Origin: Glandiceps talaboti
Lineage: Eukaryota; Hemichordata; Enteropneusta; Spengelidae
DNA: 64,000 nt
Assembly: GCF_964340395.1 (NCBI RefSeq)
Contig: NC_135557.1
Location: 5,148,216 to 5,212,215, forward strand
Direction of reading: 5' to 3'
Both the position numbers and the translations under genes were made by a program. The notes under the pieces are model-generated. The model ran no database searches. It was given only the letters and a program-made list of their open reading frames with translations, and was not told the origin of the DNA. Shown here in pieces: positions 47,127-59,441 of this stretch (positions are counted from its first letter, which is position 1; every line of letters starts with the position of its first letter).

Positions 47127-47601
47127 CTATGAAAGCACGTTAGTGGTATCTACAAAAAAAAATTAAAATGTCTCGTCTGCTCAAGATACTTCCTGGTTAT
47201 CTCGAGAAATTATATTGTTATCTCTAGAAAGTATCTCGAGATCTCAAGAATCTATCTCGTGATCTGATGATACTTTCTTATTTTCTCGTGAAACTATCTG
47301 GGGACCTTGAAATATTTATTTTTGCTTTCGTCGGTAAACGAAAAGTTATCTCTTTATCTTGATATGCTCTTTTATTATCTCAAGAAACTTTCATTATATC
47401 GGGAAACTATCTCAAGATCACGATATCTTTTTTTCTTTCCAAAAATGAAAACTCAAGATGTCGAGAAACTATCTCATTATCTCGACAAACTGTCTCTGGA
47501 TCTCGAGATATTTGTTTTCGCTTTGGAAAACGAAAAGTTATCACACGACTTATCATCTCGTCCACTCAAGAATATATATTGTGTGCTCGGGCTTTCATAG
47601 G
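47127..47601. mobile_element. Possible MITE filled with ATCTCGAGAAACTAT-type repeats
   Basis: Short terminal inverted repeats: CTATGAAAGCACG at 47128-47140, and CTATGAAAGCCCG when 47588-47600 is read inverted. Between them are a dozen or more degenerate units of TATCTCGAGAAACTATCTC type in which CTCGAG or ATCTCGAGAT forms small palindromes. The ORF at 47307-47600 is an accident of the repeat. TIRs are short, so element status is tentative. Confidence 0.5.
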
Positions 47602-48630
47602 CTGAGGGCATCGGCGTTTGTGGTTGAATTGAATTGAGTTTGGCCTTTAAGAGAAGGTTTGTTATTTGTTTGTGGTAATCGTCATTGGGGTTCTCTGATT
47701 TAAATGAAATTTAGAGCACAGTTGAAACAATGTGGAAGAGTCAGAGAGGAGATAACTGTTGTTATATTGAAATCGACAATAATTCGTGTGGTTTAGTTAC
47801 TCGGGCAATGTCGTCAGTGTGACTGACATTAGCTGTAATAATTGTAGCTCTTGTTATTATTTTGAGGGGTTTTCTTCAGAATCTGTTTTGTGTACTTTTT
47901 TTTCATTCCAATGTTTAACTGGAATCAAACGCTACAATTTCTGTAACGTTAACGCAAATAGAAGGAAGCGATCCAGGTGTGAATCACAAGCAAAGTTTGG
48001 TGGACTTTTCTCCTATTTTATGCATTAACTGCCCAAAAATCCGGGCATTTTCAAATCCATCACTAATTATGGAGCCTTCAGGACCCAATGAATGTTCAGA
48101 GGTTCCTCAATCCCATCGAAATCGGTAAAAGTAGCAACACATGCAATATTTTGTAACGGATCGTACGCTGAAACCTCGATCATGTCTTCAGTCTGGTCAG
48201 TTGTCTATTTGAGTTTGCCTAGCAAGAAGTGTAGCGTTTGCTTCAAGTTAAACGTCAGAATGGAAAAAAAGGACAAGAACAAAAGAAAAATACCATCAAC
48301 CGCCTGGCATATGCAATTGAACTCGCCAGGTCATTAAAATGATCCAATACAGCAAATCTTTAGTGAAATATAAGCCATATCAGTCATCAGTTGTGAAAAG
48401 AAAGAGATATTGATACCGAGATATTGATTTGGGAAATCCTTGGACAGTATCAGTTACTTGATGTGCAGTAGCCACATTGACTCGGTTTAATTATGTACAT
48501 TCAGACAGCTCTACATGAAGTGTAAATGTCTGGTAATTATGATTTATTGGTCAACTATTTTACTTCATGCGGTGCATCAATATGTATTCAAATGAGCATG
48601 TATTTCGTTATATATACATATATATGTATA
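47602..48630. other. No confident gene
   Basis: Two short ORFs (47786-48028 and 48092-48337) have cysteine-rich stretches (for example CINCPKIRAFSNPSLIMEPS in another frame) but no recognised family and no convincing splice context. Could be decayed transposon sequence. Confidence 0.35.
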
Positions 48631-48639
48631 TGTATAAAT

Positions 48640-48644
48640 ATTTG

Positions 48645-48702
<58 letters not shown>
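48640..48702. repeat. (TA)n microsatellite
   Basis: Pure dinucleotide run after ATATACATATATATGTATAT-type sequence. Confidence 0.95.
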
Positions 48703-48704
<2 letters not shown>

Positions 48705-48931
48705 GCTGTCGAGTGGAAGAGTTATTGTATTTGTTTACGTGTCGTCGGATTGCTTACTGAGTTGTAACGATTACTCACTTTAGAAGGCCTTTGAGTATGA
48801 TTACAGAGCGTAGCATCGTATAAAATTGTGTGAAATAATTATATTCCTGATACTGTATAGATATATACATTTTCAGACCAGAATCTGAAAAACAAATTCC
48901 CAAAGAGGTGGAACCTATTTGGTCAATTAAG

Positions 48932-48943
48932 AGTAACGTTACT
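48932..48943. promoter_or_regulatory. 12-bp perfect palindrome upstream of the transporter gene
   Basis: AGTAACGTTACT lies 180 bp before the transporter start codon. It may be a transcription-factor dimer site. No factor can be named. Confidence 0.2.
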
Positions 48944-49122
48944 TAAGTCCATTTGACTGCTGTGTTCTATATGTTTCTGATTTCACTGCAATAATAATGA
49001 ATAGGTGAATCGGATGTGACTCCCCCTGGCCAAAGCTATATTTGTTCTATACCACTTTGACGACGTCTAAAAACTTGGAGATCCTGATTTTGGTACTTAT
49101 TATAAGCATCGTCCATTCGACA

Positions 49123-49339
49123 ATGAAGAGGACAGATGACCGAATGGCGATCGAGGGAAAAGACGGCGGTATATATGGCTGGCTTCTGATTCTTTCTTGT
49201 CACGTTGGTAGTATGTTCGTGTCTGGAACCTACCAGTCAATAGGACCTCTATTTGTAGAACTACAGAGGTATTTCAATGCGGGGTCAGCTCGGACGTCAT
49301 GGATTCTCTCAGTGGCTACGTTTACACTATTCTCATTCG
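49123..49339 (+). CDS. MCT-like exon 1
   Basis: Starts at ATG 49123 (MKRTDDRM) and covers TM1 and the start of TM2. Ends TTCTCATTCG at donor GTAAGTTG. No ATG lies further upstream in this frame before the stop. Confidence 0.88.
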
Positions 49340-50166
49340 GTAAGTTGATATATAAGTCCACCAGATACAAAAGATGTACACAATATGCAGTAATATATAC
49401 ATTAGCAATCTTCCTGTGAGAAACATTCTAAAGAACGAGAAGTACTTACGGCATGGGGGTGGACTGAGGAGAATAAAGGCATGAAAAAGTTGTGGTCTCA
49501 AGCTACCGGTCACGAACTATTCACACTACAACCTTGAAAAATGTATGGTGACGGGGGAGGGGGGGGGGGCTTGAATATTCTGATGGCCGGAAAGGGGGTT
49601 CATGAAAATTCTTCATATGAATGTAACCAAATTAAACCCCAGGAGGAACAGTCATAGACTTGGTATAATTGCAAATTTATGTATGGTTTTGTCGCAATAT
49701 GACAGTTCTTCCGCATATATTTCAAAATGGCCATGGCTGACAGCCATGTTAAATGCATTTGCATATTAATGATTGTGAGTATGGTGTACTGAGCTCATGT
49801 GAAACCATTATCTAAATAAGGGTGTATGTGTGTGTATTTAATAATTGTACATTTTTTTGGCGGAGCTTCAATAGATTTTGCTAAATTAATGTATATTTTA
49901 AATGGCTGCGCTTTAGTTTGAATTAGATGTCGGGGAAGGGGGGCGTTTGTCCTGTTACCCTGAACAAACATCCCTGATTTACACTTCTACGGAATACGGA
50001 AGGTCAAAGCTGTTAAGAAACAGTACAAAGAGGAAATTATACCCCCAATTTGAGCGAGCGAGTTTCTTGTTTGCAGTCTGGAATGGCCTAGCTACTGTCT
50101 GCCTTTCTTTCGCTTTCTCTCTCTGACTGTCTTTGTATGTTTATTTGTCTGTGTGTGTGACGACTT

Positions 50167-50215
<49 letters not shown>

Positions 50216-53200
50216 TTTGCCTGACTGTGGACGCGATATCACAGAAACTGTTTTATCAATTATATTACAACTTGCTTGAAATTTTTCTCATAGTATTAAT
50301 GCCATACATTGTGGTAAACATCCCATGATTTGCATTATAAACGATTCCCAATTACAACAGAAATACCAGCTTCAAATTGCATTTAATGAGGTAAATATGT
50401 TAATATTAACAAAGCACACGGTTCCTCTAAAGCTGGTTGATGTCGCTCAATAGTCTTATTGACTTATTTGCATAATTTGTGATTTCCGGCAATAAAGCAA
50501 TATTTCGACAGTACAAGTTTAAAAAAGAAATTGCATTTGTCCTATTAAGGTTGTTGGTTTTTTTGGTTTTTTGGGGGTTTTTTTTTTGTTTTTTTTTTGT
50601 TTTTTTTTTGTTTGTTTGTTTGTTTGTTTGTTTGTTTGTTTGTTTGTTTGTTTGTTTGTTTGTTGTTTTTATTTTGGGGGGGGTATTTTTTTATTGTAAT
50701 GAATAATTTGCGTAATTGATATTTATCGGTAATTAGGCAACATCGTTAGATTGCTCACTTCAAATTGGGTTAGGGTTAGCCTAATTGGTATTGGTGATAT
50801 TAAACAGAGGGTATGGGAACAGCAACACTTATGGAAGGCAGTTCTGCTTACATCTACATTATACGAAAAGGCATATTTGACCATGTGTTTCCACACTGGG
50901 TAAAACTGATTTGTAAATGAGGTGACTATGAAACGAAGTTCCACCTTTGACTTAATTTATCGACGGTGATTTCACCCATGGAGGGCTGTAGACAGTCAAA
51001 AGTGGTACTGCGTCTCGTACTACCCCTTGACAGAAATAGTGGTTCGGTAAAAGGTGGGTAAATTGGATTTTTCGTGTAGTGCTGGTTTATAACGTCTGTT
51101 ATTTGTTTATTTTTTACAAGGCAGAGGAGGTGGGCTTAAACAAAAATAACGGATCACGGCGAAAATCGTCAACCTCCACTCCACACCACCTTCACACTGT
51201 TTGTGATATTGACCTAACAACTTGTCATCTATATAATGTTACCTATTTTTAACTGTTATCAGCTAGCTTAGGTATCCATTACGCCTTATAACGTATTTCC
51301 TTCCATATCCAGGCCCTGTTGCTAACATCACTGTGAAGAAGATAGGTTATCGATGTACAGTAGTAATTGGAGGCATATTATCTTCTCTTGGATTCGTACT
51401 GTCTGCCTTTGCACCAAACCTTGAGTTTTTGTACTTCAGTTTTGGATTACTAACTGGTATGTCTCGCATTGCATACCCTTCTGTGTGTGCTGCCTGCCTG
51501 TCGACCAATTTCAGTAATTAGGCTACATCTTTATCACATGAAATACCCATGCCATAACCTCTTTGTAAGAAATACGTTCATTTCTGAGATCATTATTTAT
51601 TTTAAATTTGAATCACCGTCATGTGACGCTAAAGTTTACGACAAACCAGCTACCTGAAAACCACACAATCATTTTATGCACGGTCAAAGTCACATTAGTG
51701 TGAATTAAGATTTTGCATAATTATCACAATTCATTAAAAGCAAATAAATCAATGAACGAATTATGTAAATAACAACTACATAACCAAGCGATATTGAATA
51801 TATACACTTTGCACTCTGCGATACTTAACCAATTTCTTTGAAATTAACCAAAGCTATACCATAAAATATTAATTATGCAAAGTTCTAATTAAACTCATAA
51901 GCCACATCTATAGCTTCAGGATGCATGTGAACTTTGTTTTTGCCAATGTATAAACCAAAGTGATATATGAAATTTGGAGATTGCATTTTTGAGAGATGGC
52001 CTAATGCCACAAAATATTTAATTATGTAAATTACTCATTGCAAGAAATGTCCACCATCAAGCTTTATAGTACGTGTACGCTTTTAAACCATAAATTTATG
52101 TGATAAATAATATGAAATGTGAATATTGCATTATTTGGATACTGCCTGAATACCAAATTAGAATTACAAGCTACATTACCAAACGTTACAGTACACGTGT
52201 GCATGTCTCACAAATCAACGTAGGCGTTTTATGTTATGAATTTTAAGCTGGCATTCTTAAGATATGGTGTAATTGCCTAAGCAATTTTTAATGCAAATTA
52301 CTAATAGAATTAAAACCTAGATTAACTAGAATCACATGACACTTGTCAATGTTTGTGTCGAATTACGTGATAATTGAAGCTTCCGTCAAACTTCATACGT
52401 ATGATAGACTTAATGTCAGTTAATTTTATCGGCTCTCAAGAACATGCATGGACCAGAATTCCAGTGTTTGTATCATATCGTATTTTATCGTATCGTATTG
52501 TACCGTACCGTATCATATCATATCATATCATATCATATCGTATCGTATCGTATCGTATCGTATCGTATCGTATCATATTGTATCATATATTATATCATAT
52601 ATTATATCATTGGAGATTGCATTTTTGAGAGATGGCCTAATGCCACAAAATATTTAATTATGTAAATTACTCATTGCAAGAAATGTCAATTTTCCATCAG
52701 GTTTTCAGGCACAAAATTGTGGAACAGTTTGCCAACAGAAATGAAATGTCTCACATCAAAACATCTGTTCAAGAAAGCTTTTAAAGAGTATCTACTTGAC
52801 GAAATTTAAACTAGTGAATATAATACATATTCTTGCATTGTTAGCTCATTTTTGAAATTTTCTCCATTTATATTTTTTATTCTAGTTCTGTGTAGCCCTT
52901 ATTGTTATTGATGCATATGATGCATATTTTTTTGACTCCAAATTGCCAATCTGTTTATTTATTTCCTGTCATTTTGTAATTGTAACTTACTTTAAAAATT
53001 GGCAATAAAATGAATGAATGAATGAATGAATATCATGTGTCATATATCATACCATATATATAATATATATATCATATCATATCATATCATATCATATCAT
53101 ATATCATACCATATTTTATCACATCGTATTGTATCATATATCATTATTGTATCGTATCGTATCGTACTGTAGTGTATCATATTATATTGTATCATATCAA

Positions 53201-55203
53201 ATCACATTACATCACCTCACATCGTATCATATACTATTATCATATATCATATCATATCATATCATATCATATCATATCATATCATATCATATCATATCAT
53301 CTTAAGAAAGCCTTATATATATAAAGTTTGCATAGGATGGAGGAGAATGAAAATAATGTGGAATATAATTCATCGAAAAAAATGACATTTTAACAGAAAA
53401 TGGAAATCCAAATATTTGCTACAACATTTTCTTATCATAAGACGACTTCAATCTGCAAGAACATAAAATACCAAATATTTATAACTAGACAGAAATTCTA
53501 GCTGCTGCTACTGGGCTCTAAATTGCCAGTTTTCTTTTTAGGACACCGACACTCTGTTTTTGACAAAAACTAAACATGTTCACCTTTACAATATTCAATC
53601 AGCTTTGAAGACTGACTCGGATGACAATATCAATAAACACCATTCAAGCTATTATCCTCACCATTTGCCTTAGGTCGCCTTCACAGTGAATAGATTAGCC
53701 TGAGGGATCTAACAGTTATTTTTCATACACACATACAGGCTGTGGTTATGGTTTTATTCTGAGTCCTTTGTATGGGATAGTTCCTTTCTACATGACGAAA
53801 AGGTATGTACTTGCAAATGCCCTGGTATGCGTTGGTACAGGAACAGGAGCGTTTGCATTTACACCACTGTGGCAGTTACTGATAGACTGGTATGGATGGC
53901 GTGGAGCATGTATCGTATTTGCTGCAATCAATGCCAACTTGTGCATCTGCGGAACATTCTTTAGAGATCCGAAAATCCGAACCTCAAAGTTGATGGTGAA
54001 GAAGAGAGGGGCTGAAAGTGTTGATGACATTTTGACCAATCAAGATGACAATCAAAGATCTACCAACAAGCAAACCACCATGGAGAAGATCTGTGAAATC
54101 TGTGACTGTAGCTTAATTATCAGATATCCAACCTTTACACTTTTGTCAATTGCGTCACGTTTTCTTGGTGTTGGAGTTGCTTTCACTGGAGTGCCGCCAC
54201 ATACATTTGCCCGTGCACTGTCAAAGAACCTTGGGTCCGAGAGTGGAATTGCCCTGGCTATGTCCATATTTGGTATCATGGCGATCGTGGGCAGGCTAGT
54301 AAACCCTGTTATCTTACATTTCAAATTTCCTGCACTTACAAGTGTAAGACTGTATGGATGGGCCCATGTTTTTTTAGGATTAACTTGTCTCCTGAGTTCA
54401 CTGGCTGACTCGTACTTGAAATATAGCGTCAATGCAGCATTTTTGGGATTCCTCAGCGGCATCGTATTAGGATTGGATGAACAGACAATCAAAGATGTTG
54501 TAGGGCCAACCAACCTGACTGCAGGTCTATCTGTAAGTTCTCCTTTTGGTGGAATAGGAGGACTAATCGGTCCATTGATAGGCGGTGAGTAAAGATTTGA
54601 AAGACAATGTAAAAATGATCTGTGTCCCAACCTAGGTTAAGATGAATTATATAAACATCCTGAAATTGAACTATAATATCAAATGTTGCCAAACTGAGAA
54701 TTGTTCTTCATATTGTAGCAACAGTATTAGGCTTACGAAGAATGCTGGTTGCAACTGTATCGGAAAACAGTCAGTGAAAGCTCTGCGTATACATTAGAGC
54801 AAATACCTCTCTCCAAGCATTCACATAATTTTATATCCACAGCCTTAAATTGATATCTTGTCTGACAGTTTAAATGTTTTGTATGTAATTAAAGGAGACA
54901 GATATGTCACAGAACAAAAGGTATGGAAGACAATATAATTTGAATCTTGAACGAACATCTATCTGTTTGTAAACTGAACATTCTTTTTAATTTTCCTACC
55001 TCACAGGCTGGATATATGATACTACCAGAGACTACAACAACACATTCTACTTCTATGGTTCCTGTATGGTATTTGCTGGCCTTGCTATTCTCATTCTTCA
55101 GCCATTTACCGATCGGTGTCAGAAGGAAATACACGCAGATAGTAAGATCAAGTCTGAAGTGTACACGGTGAAAATGGTTTCAACAGCTACCAATACGGGA
55201 TAA
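49123..55203 (+). CDS. Monocarboxylate-transporter-like protein (SLC16 family), complete, 467 aa
   Basis: Exons 49123-49339, 51313-51456, 53739-54584 and 55007-55203 sum to 1404 nt. All three introns split a Gly codon after its first base. The protein is a 12-TM major-facilitator carrier at the plasma membrane. Family marks: DGG-IYGW at residues 14-20 (family DGxWGW), TSWILS at 58-63, a conserved SFGPVANI at the exon 1-2 junction, CGYGFILSPLYGIVPFYMTKR after exon 2 (quoted only as GYGF and FYMTKR), YGWRGA at 172-177, a hydrophilic loop at about 200-245, and a terminal GWIYDTTRDYNNTF (403-416). The Arg in TM8 is present (R306), but the Asp four residues before it, needed for proton-lactate coupling in MCT1, is Ala (A302). 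An orphan-type substrate is therefore likelier than lactate. The ATG at 49144 is an alternative start. Confidence 0.92.
49340..51312 (+). other. MCT-like intron 1 with repeats
   Basis: Contains a G-run (49552-49570), a (CTGT)n run (50170-50215), two octamer-family repeat units (about 50440-50740, ATTTGCATAATTTGTGATTT and AATTTGCGTAATTGATATTT) and a T-rich stretch leading into (GTTT)n (50608-50662). Confidence 0.8.
51313..51456 (+). CDS. MCT-like exon 2
   Basis: Acceptor CATATCCAG; encodes PVANITVKKIGYRCTVVIGG and onward to FSFGLLT, covering TM2-TM4. Ends ACTG at donor GTATGT. Confidence 0.9.
52470..52609. repeat. Pentanucleotide array (TATCG)n/(TATCA)n, left part
   Basis: Runs of CGTAT and CATAT units. 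The array resumes at about 53035, with a 78-bp duplicate and LINE 3' end lying between. Confidence 0.93.
52610..52687 (+). repeat. 78-bp exact duplicate of 51974-52051
   Basis: TTGGAGATTGCATTTTTGAG through GCAAGAAATGTC is identical in both copies. The second copy is joined directly to the LINE 3' end and sits within the pentanucleotide array. Confidence 0.95.
52688..53034 (+). mobile_element. LINE 3' end, same family as 33320-34405
   Basis: Encodes QFSIRFSGTKLWNSLPTEMK then an FKKAFKEYLLDEI stop, followed by the family 3' UTR and TTGGCAATAAAATGAATGAA. Only the last 330 bp or so are present. Compared with the 34-kb copy it keeps an intact reading frame here and differs by a few percent. Confidence 0.9.
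53035..53302. repeat. Pentanucleotide array (ATATC)n, right part
   Basis: CATAT units with CGTAT and ATTAC variants, ending in a clean run at 53240-53300. Confidence 0.93.
53739..54584 (+). CDS. MCT-like exon 3
   Basis: The largest exon, residues 121-403: TM4 to TM11, the central loop with Asp, Asn and Lys residues, and the C-terminal half-carrier. Ends GGIGGLIGPLIG at donor GTGAGTAAAG. Confidence 0.93.
55007..55203 (+). CDS. MCT-like exon 4
   Basis: Acceptor TTTTCCTACCTCACAG; WIYDTTRDYN, TM12 (SCMVFAGLAILIL) and a short cytoplasmic tail ending TNTG before TAA 55201-55203. Confidence 0.92.
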
Positions 55204-55609
55204 AGAAGAACATGCGAGCCATGTAGTGTCCAAATCTCATTAATGCCTGCAATAGAACTAACTTCTACTTTCTACACATGCATTACAAAAAGGCACGCAC
55301 GTGAGAATGAGTCGATAACCTTGTTCTATATTGAGTTTTATCTTAGACACCAAAATCTATTACTCAGGTGGGATTTGTATTTCTATTGTTCTTTTACCAA
55401 AATAAGAAGCAAATTAAATCAAAATATGACAAAGTGTCAAAATAGAATAGGAAGTATAGCTAGCTAAAGAGTGTTTTAAGTTTTAGACATTGTTTAGATA
55501 TAAAGGGTTATATTTTGCGTTATTACCCAGACCGGCAGACTGTATGGACAAACACATGAAAGAAAATCGACGCGAAGGAATACTACCTGTGACACGAAAC
55601 ATTGATTTA
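55204..55609 (+). other. Probable 3' UTR of the MCT-like gene
   Basis: No further coding sequence. The first AATAAA is at 55628-55633, inside or at the edge of the MITE that follows, so the element may supply the poly(A) signal. Confidence 0.4.
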
Positions 55610-55893
55610 CGTATTCGAGTAAAACATAATAAAATTGCGAAAAAAAAGAGAAATAGTGGATGAGGAAACTGACATCGTCTTAAAAAAAATATAAAACTGT
55701 TCTTCCAATTTGCAATGGTTGTACATCTGATGGAAGGAAACCAATAACACAGAGACCATAATATGGAAAACAACGGAAATACCTCAACTGGACACTCATA
55801 CATGAAACAAAAATATAACAAAAAATCTACCAACCCCACCTATTCTAATATTGAGCGTAATCGAAACCAGGTGGTTGTTTTTATTAGGCCTAA
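55610..55893. mobile_element. MITE family A, copy 3
   Basis: Shares AATAGTGGATGAGGAAACTG, GTACATCTGATGGAAGGAAA, CACAGAGACCAT and the right end TTATTAGGCCTAAG with copies 1 and 2. The left terminal repeat has been lost or eroded. Confidence 0.8.
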
Positions 55894-57433
55894 GACCTTA
55901 TTATGTTATAATGACCATTGGAAGATGACTAATTTACTTGATGTTCAAGCAAAATAGTAGAACATCATATTAAGGGGGGGGGGCAATCCTACCCATGGTT
56001 CATTTGGAATGAGGTACTACTTACTAACTCAATTACATAACACAGTATTCGATTTTGTATTTTTGGAAGGTTTTGTAGATGACATCTATTTTTTTTAAAT
56101 GTCAATATTAGACACACTGTAAGACTTGATATAGGTCAGTGGTAACAAGTCTATAGCCAAACTGTACTATTTGTTTTCAAGCAGTCTAAACTTCATGTAT
56201 TATGTGACGTGGTTAATATTTTTATACACGGAGGATGTAAAAACGAGTCATATATGATATTTCAAGTTGAATTTACTTAGTAATTATTCATTTACTTTGA
56301 ACATACCCCTTTGCTTATTTGTCTTTATGGCAAGTGATTTCTTACCACTATGTCTACAGTTAGAAAATGTACACATTTTATTCTTATACCAGAACAGTCG
56401 CAAAACGTATTATGGTTCTGACACTGTTTATCGCTCCAAACTATCGATGCCACTACATTTATTTTGATTATAATGTATTTTGGGTTGCTCTTCTGTGAAA
56501 GAGGGGGCTAGCTGTAGGCTGGCGAAATTAACATTCAAATATATCACATTATATCGGATCCAGGGAATGCTTTGCATTAATTTGAACTTATCCAACGTTA
56601 AATTCAATATGCTACGATGACGCATTAAAGTTGTCCCCCAATCAGTACTTGATTTTTATCCCCGTAGCTAGTATAGGCGTCAACTCGTCACATGTCTAGC
56701 GATGGAATTTGAATGTGAATTAATACACTGCACTGTACAAGAATTTACCAACAACTCTCTCTGATTTGTACTGTTGGACATCAGCTCCTTGAAGTCAGAC
56801 AAATCTCACCTGTGTACAGGATTTTGTAAGAATATTTTTGCCATTTTCAAATTGACACTGATGGGTTTCTGAATATATATTTTCATTGGTTCTGGTATCA
56901 ATGATTTATGTAGAAGGAGTGTCAATTTTAGAAATTTGTCAACAGATTTTCTTGAAAGACATTCAAAATATTTTCCACAAAACTAAGGAAAATATATACA
57001 CCTGCTAATGTGTTTGCCAAAGATATAGATTTATTTGAATAGGTATGACAAAAGAAATGTACATACTAAAACTCATCATATACACTGTCTACCCAAGTTA
57101 TTGATACTTTGACATTGAAAAGTGTTTTATTCACAGTACATGTTTCATTTACTTGTTAGCACATTTTATGCAAAATTTAGAACTTTACTTTTGATTCCCA
57201 AACGTACTTTTGTTACATATTAATTAAACGTAATTACTATGCTTAAAATGTTGACAAATATGGGTTATTGAAGAAGTTATAAAATAAGGAACTTCCAAGC
57301 ATACCAATCAGAGAGAGTTGTATGTAAGATATTGCACAGTGCACTGTAAGCCTATGCGGAATATAAGAGTGTTGTAGTTATAGGCCCACACAGTGGCATA
57401 GAACGCATGGCAAGATGACCCCATATCACAGTG
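55894..57433. other. Intergenic sequence upstream of the PARP14-like gene
   Basis: No exon recognised. A G-run lies at 55974-55983. Confidence 0.5.
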
Positions 57434-57509
57434 TGACGTCATAGAAGGGGAATTCCCCGTCTGATGAGTTTATGAGACATGCAGATCATGTGACTTTCAA
57501 GATAAAAGG
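57434..57509 (+). promoter_or_regulatory. Putative promoter of the PARP14-like gene (CRE, M-box, TATA-like)
   Basis: Perfect CRE TGACGTCA at 57434-57441, TCATGTGA (TFE/MITF-type E-box) at 57487-57494 and GATAAAAGG at 57501-57509. The last is a plausible TATA box with the start site near 57532 and the ATG at 57574. Position relative to the ATG supports promoter function; no experimental evidence is implied. Confidence 0.4.
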
Positions 57510-57573
57510 GGAAAACAGATTGAGATCAAAACTGGTGTTACTTGTTTCAGACTAGACTGGTAATCTTTCCGAT

Positions 57574-57685
57574 ATGGCTTCTAACCGTTCCGGAACACAA
57601 TCCCTTAAAACTGGTAATCAAGGTCGTATCGCCGCTACCAGGTCAATGAAACGGGGGTCACAGGCAGCAAACTCAACCAAACCCG
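57574..57685 (+). CDS. PARP14-like exon 1
   Basis: ATG at 57574 (MASNRSGTQSLKTGNQGRIA), Arg/Ser/Gly-rich N-terminus; donor CCCG/GTAAGT. Confidence 0.8.
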
Positions 57686-59264
57686 GTAAGTGTTTTAACT
57701 TCACGGGCCTATATTTCACAGTTTGCACCATATCTTGACCATAACCGCGACTATATCCCACTGTATGTTTCACAAGAGGAAGGAGAAAGACCGATTATTA
57801 CAGCAGTCTACATTCAAAACAAACGTACACGTTTGCCGACAGCGCCATTTTGAAATGACGTATGTCATACCAACTACCATAGACAATAGCTAGATTATCG
57901 ACTTTGTACCATGTACATATATATGCATTGTATTATGCGAGTGTATTAACACCTGTAATATAAATATATCCTGTATCCATGACAGCACACTACGATGACG
58001 AAATGCAGTGGCTTGGAGTGCTTATTTTGCATAAATCGCACACGATTACATACCAGCTTTGTTGAGGTCTGCACCTGTGTCTTGTGACGGATTGTTCACA
58101 ATGTCAGTCATGAAGAAATATTTATTTGTTTCTAAATTTCAAATCTTTGCTGTATTTCATTTTGTTAAATTTGAACTAATATTCACAGGTGACAATTTAT
58201 TTATATTGTACTAAGGACACCTTTATGTCATTAATGTTTTTTGAAGTTGAAAGCTGATTTTAATCTGTACAGTCATATGCCTAAAAATATTAAGAAAAAT
58301 ATACCATGTATCATACAATATAGACTGAACTACACTACACTAATAGAACAGCATAGAAATATAATAGGATACGATGCAATATAGATACAATACAATATAA
58401 TGCAGTACAATACAATACAATACAATACAATACAATACAATACAATACAATACAACCCAAAATAACACAACACAGCACAACACAACACAGCACAACACAA
58501 CACAACACAACACAACACAACACAACACAACACAGTAGTCAATACATTACATAGAAACGAATGGAACAAAATAACCGATTTAGAAAAGAAATGACCAGAT
58601 ATATATACGTATAAGATAAGAAGCCAAACATAATTATTGGTAGATAATACATTAACATCAGTCTCAATTGAAAATATTTCTAGAGACATACAATACAACA
58701 CAAGCATGAACCTGAATAATTGTTTTAAAAAAATTAATGGAAATGAATATTGTCAACAGTCACTCATGTCGTGGAAATAAAAATTGTAAAATATCATTTT
58801 ATTAACAGACAGCTCACATATACCAGATGACAAAGAGAAGAATGGATATCAAGATGTAAATGGAGACGGAACTCAAAGAAATCAAATTATCAATGAAGGC
58901 CAATCATTAATACAGCAGGTAATTCAACCCCATCTATGATATCATTGACCTATGGTACACAGTACTAGTATTAGAATGTATATACAGACATCACACTAAT
59001 GTTAAGATGACAATCGTTGCATGTTGTTTGCTCTGAGACTTTTTTCGTGTCACTACATTGCCAAAATCTCTCCACGGGAAAGTTAATAAGATAAATCAGA
59101 AAAATCCCCGCTGCCTAAATATGCCTGGTAATATGCGAGTGAGTCATGTTGAGAGCAGGAAGCTACGTACCATTCAAGTACATGTTCTACCATGTGCGGG
59201 CTGGCTTATTTCCTGTGTTTAAATTTCGATTTCCAAAGGCTAATTTTGGTAAAATGTTACTCTA

Positions 59265-59349
<85 letters not shown>

Positions 59350-59382
59350 GAGACAGACAGGCAGGCAGGCAGGCAGGCAGGC

Positions 59383-59441
<59 letters not shown>

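Larger units (their letters stand above)
51457..53738 (+). other. MCT-like intron 2 with LINE insertion and pentanucleotide arrays
   Basis: Contains octamer-like segments, a 78-bp sequence present twice (51974-52051 and 52610-52687), (TATCG/TATCA)n arrays before and after a LINE 3' end, and the acceptor CACACATACAG. Confidence 0.85.

Noticed and set aside
54052-54630. 192-codon minus-strand ORF
   Set aside because: Antisense shadow of the transporter exon 3, which has clear family motifs and matching splice phases on the plus strand.
58330-58707. Minus-strand ORFs rich in VLCC and IVLY repeats
   Set aside because: Translation of the (ACAAT/ACAAC)n pentanucleotide microsatellite.
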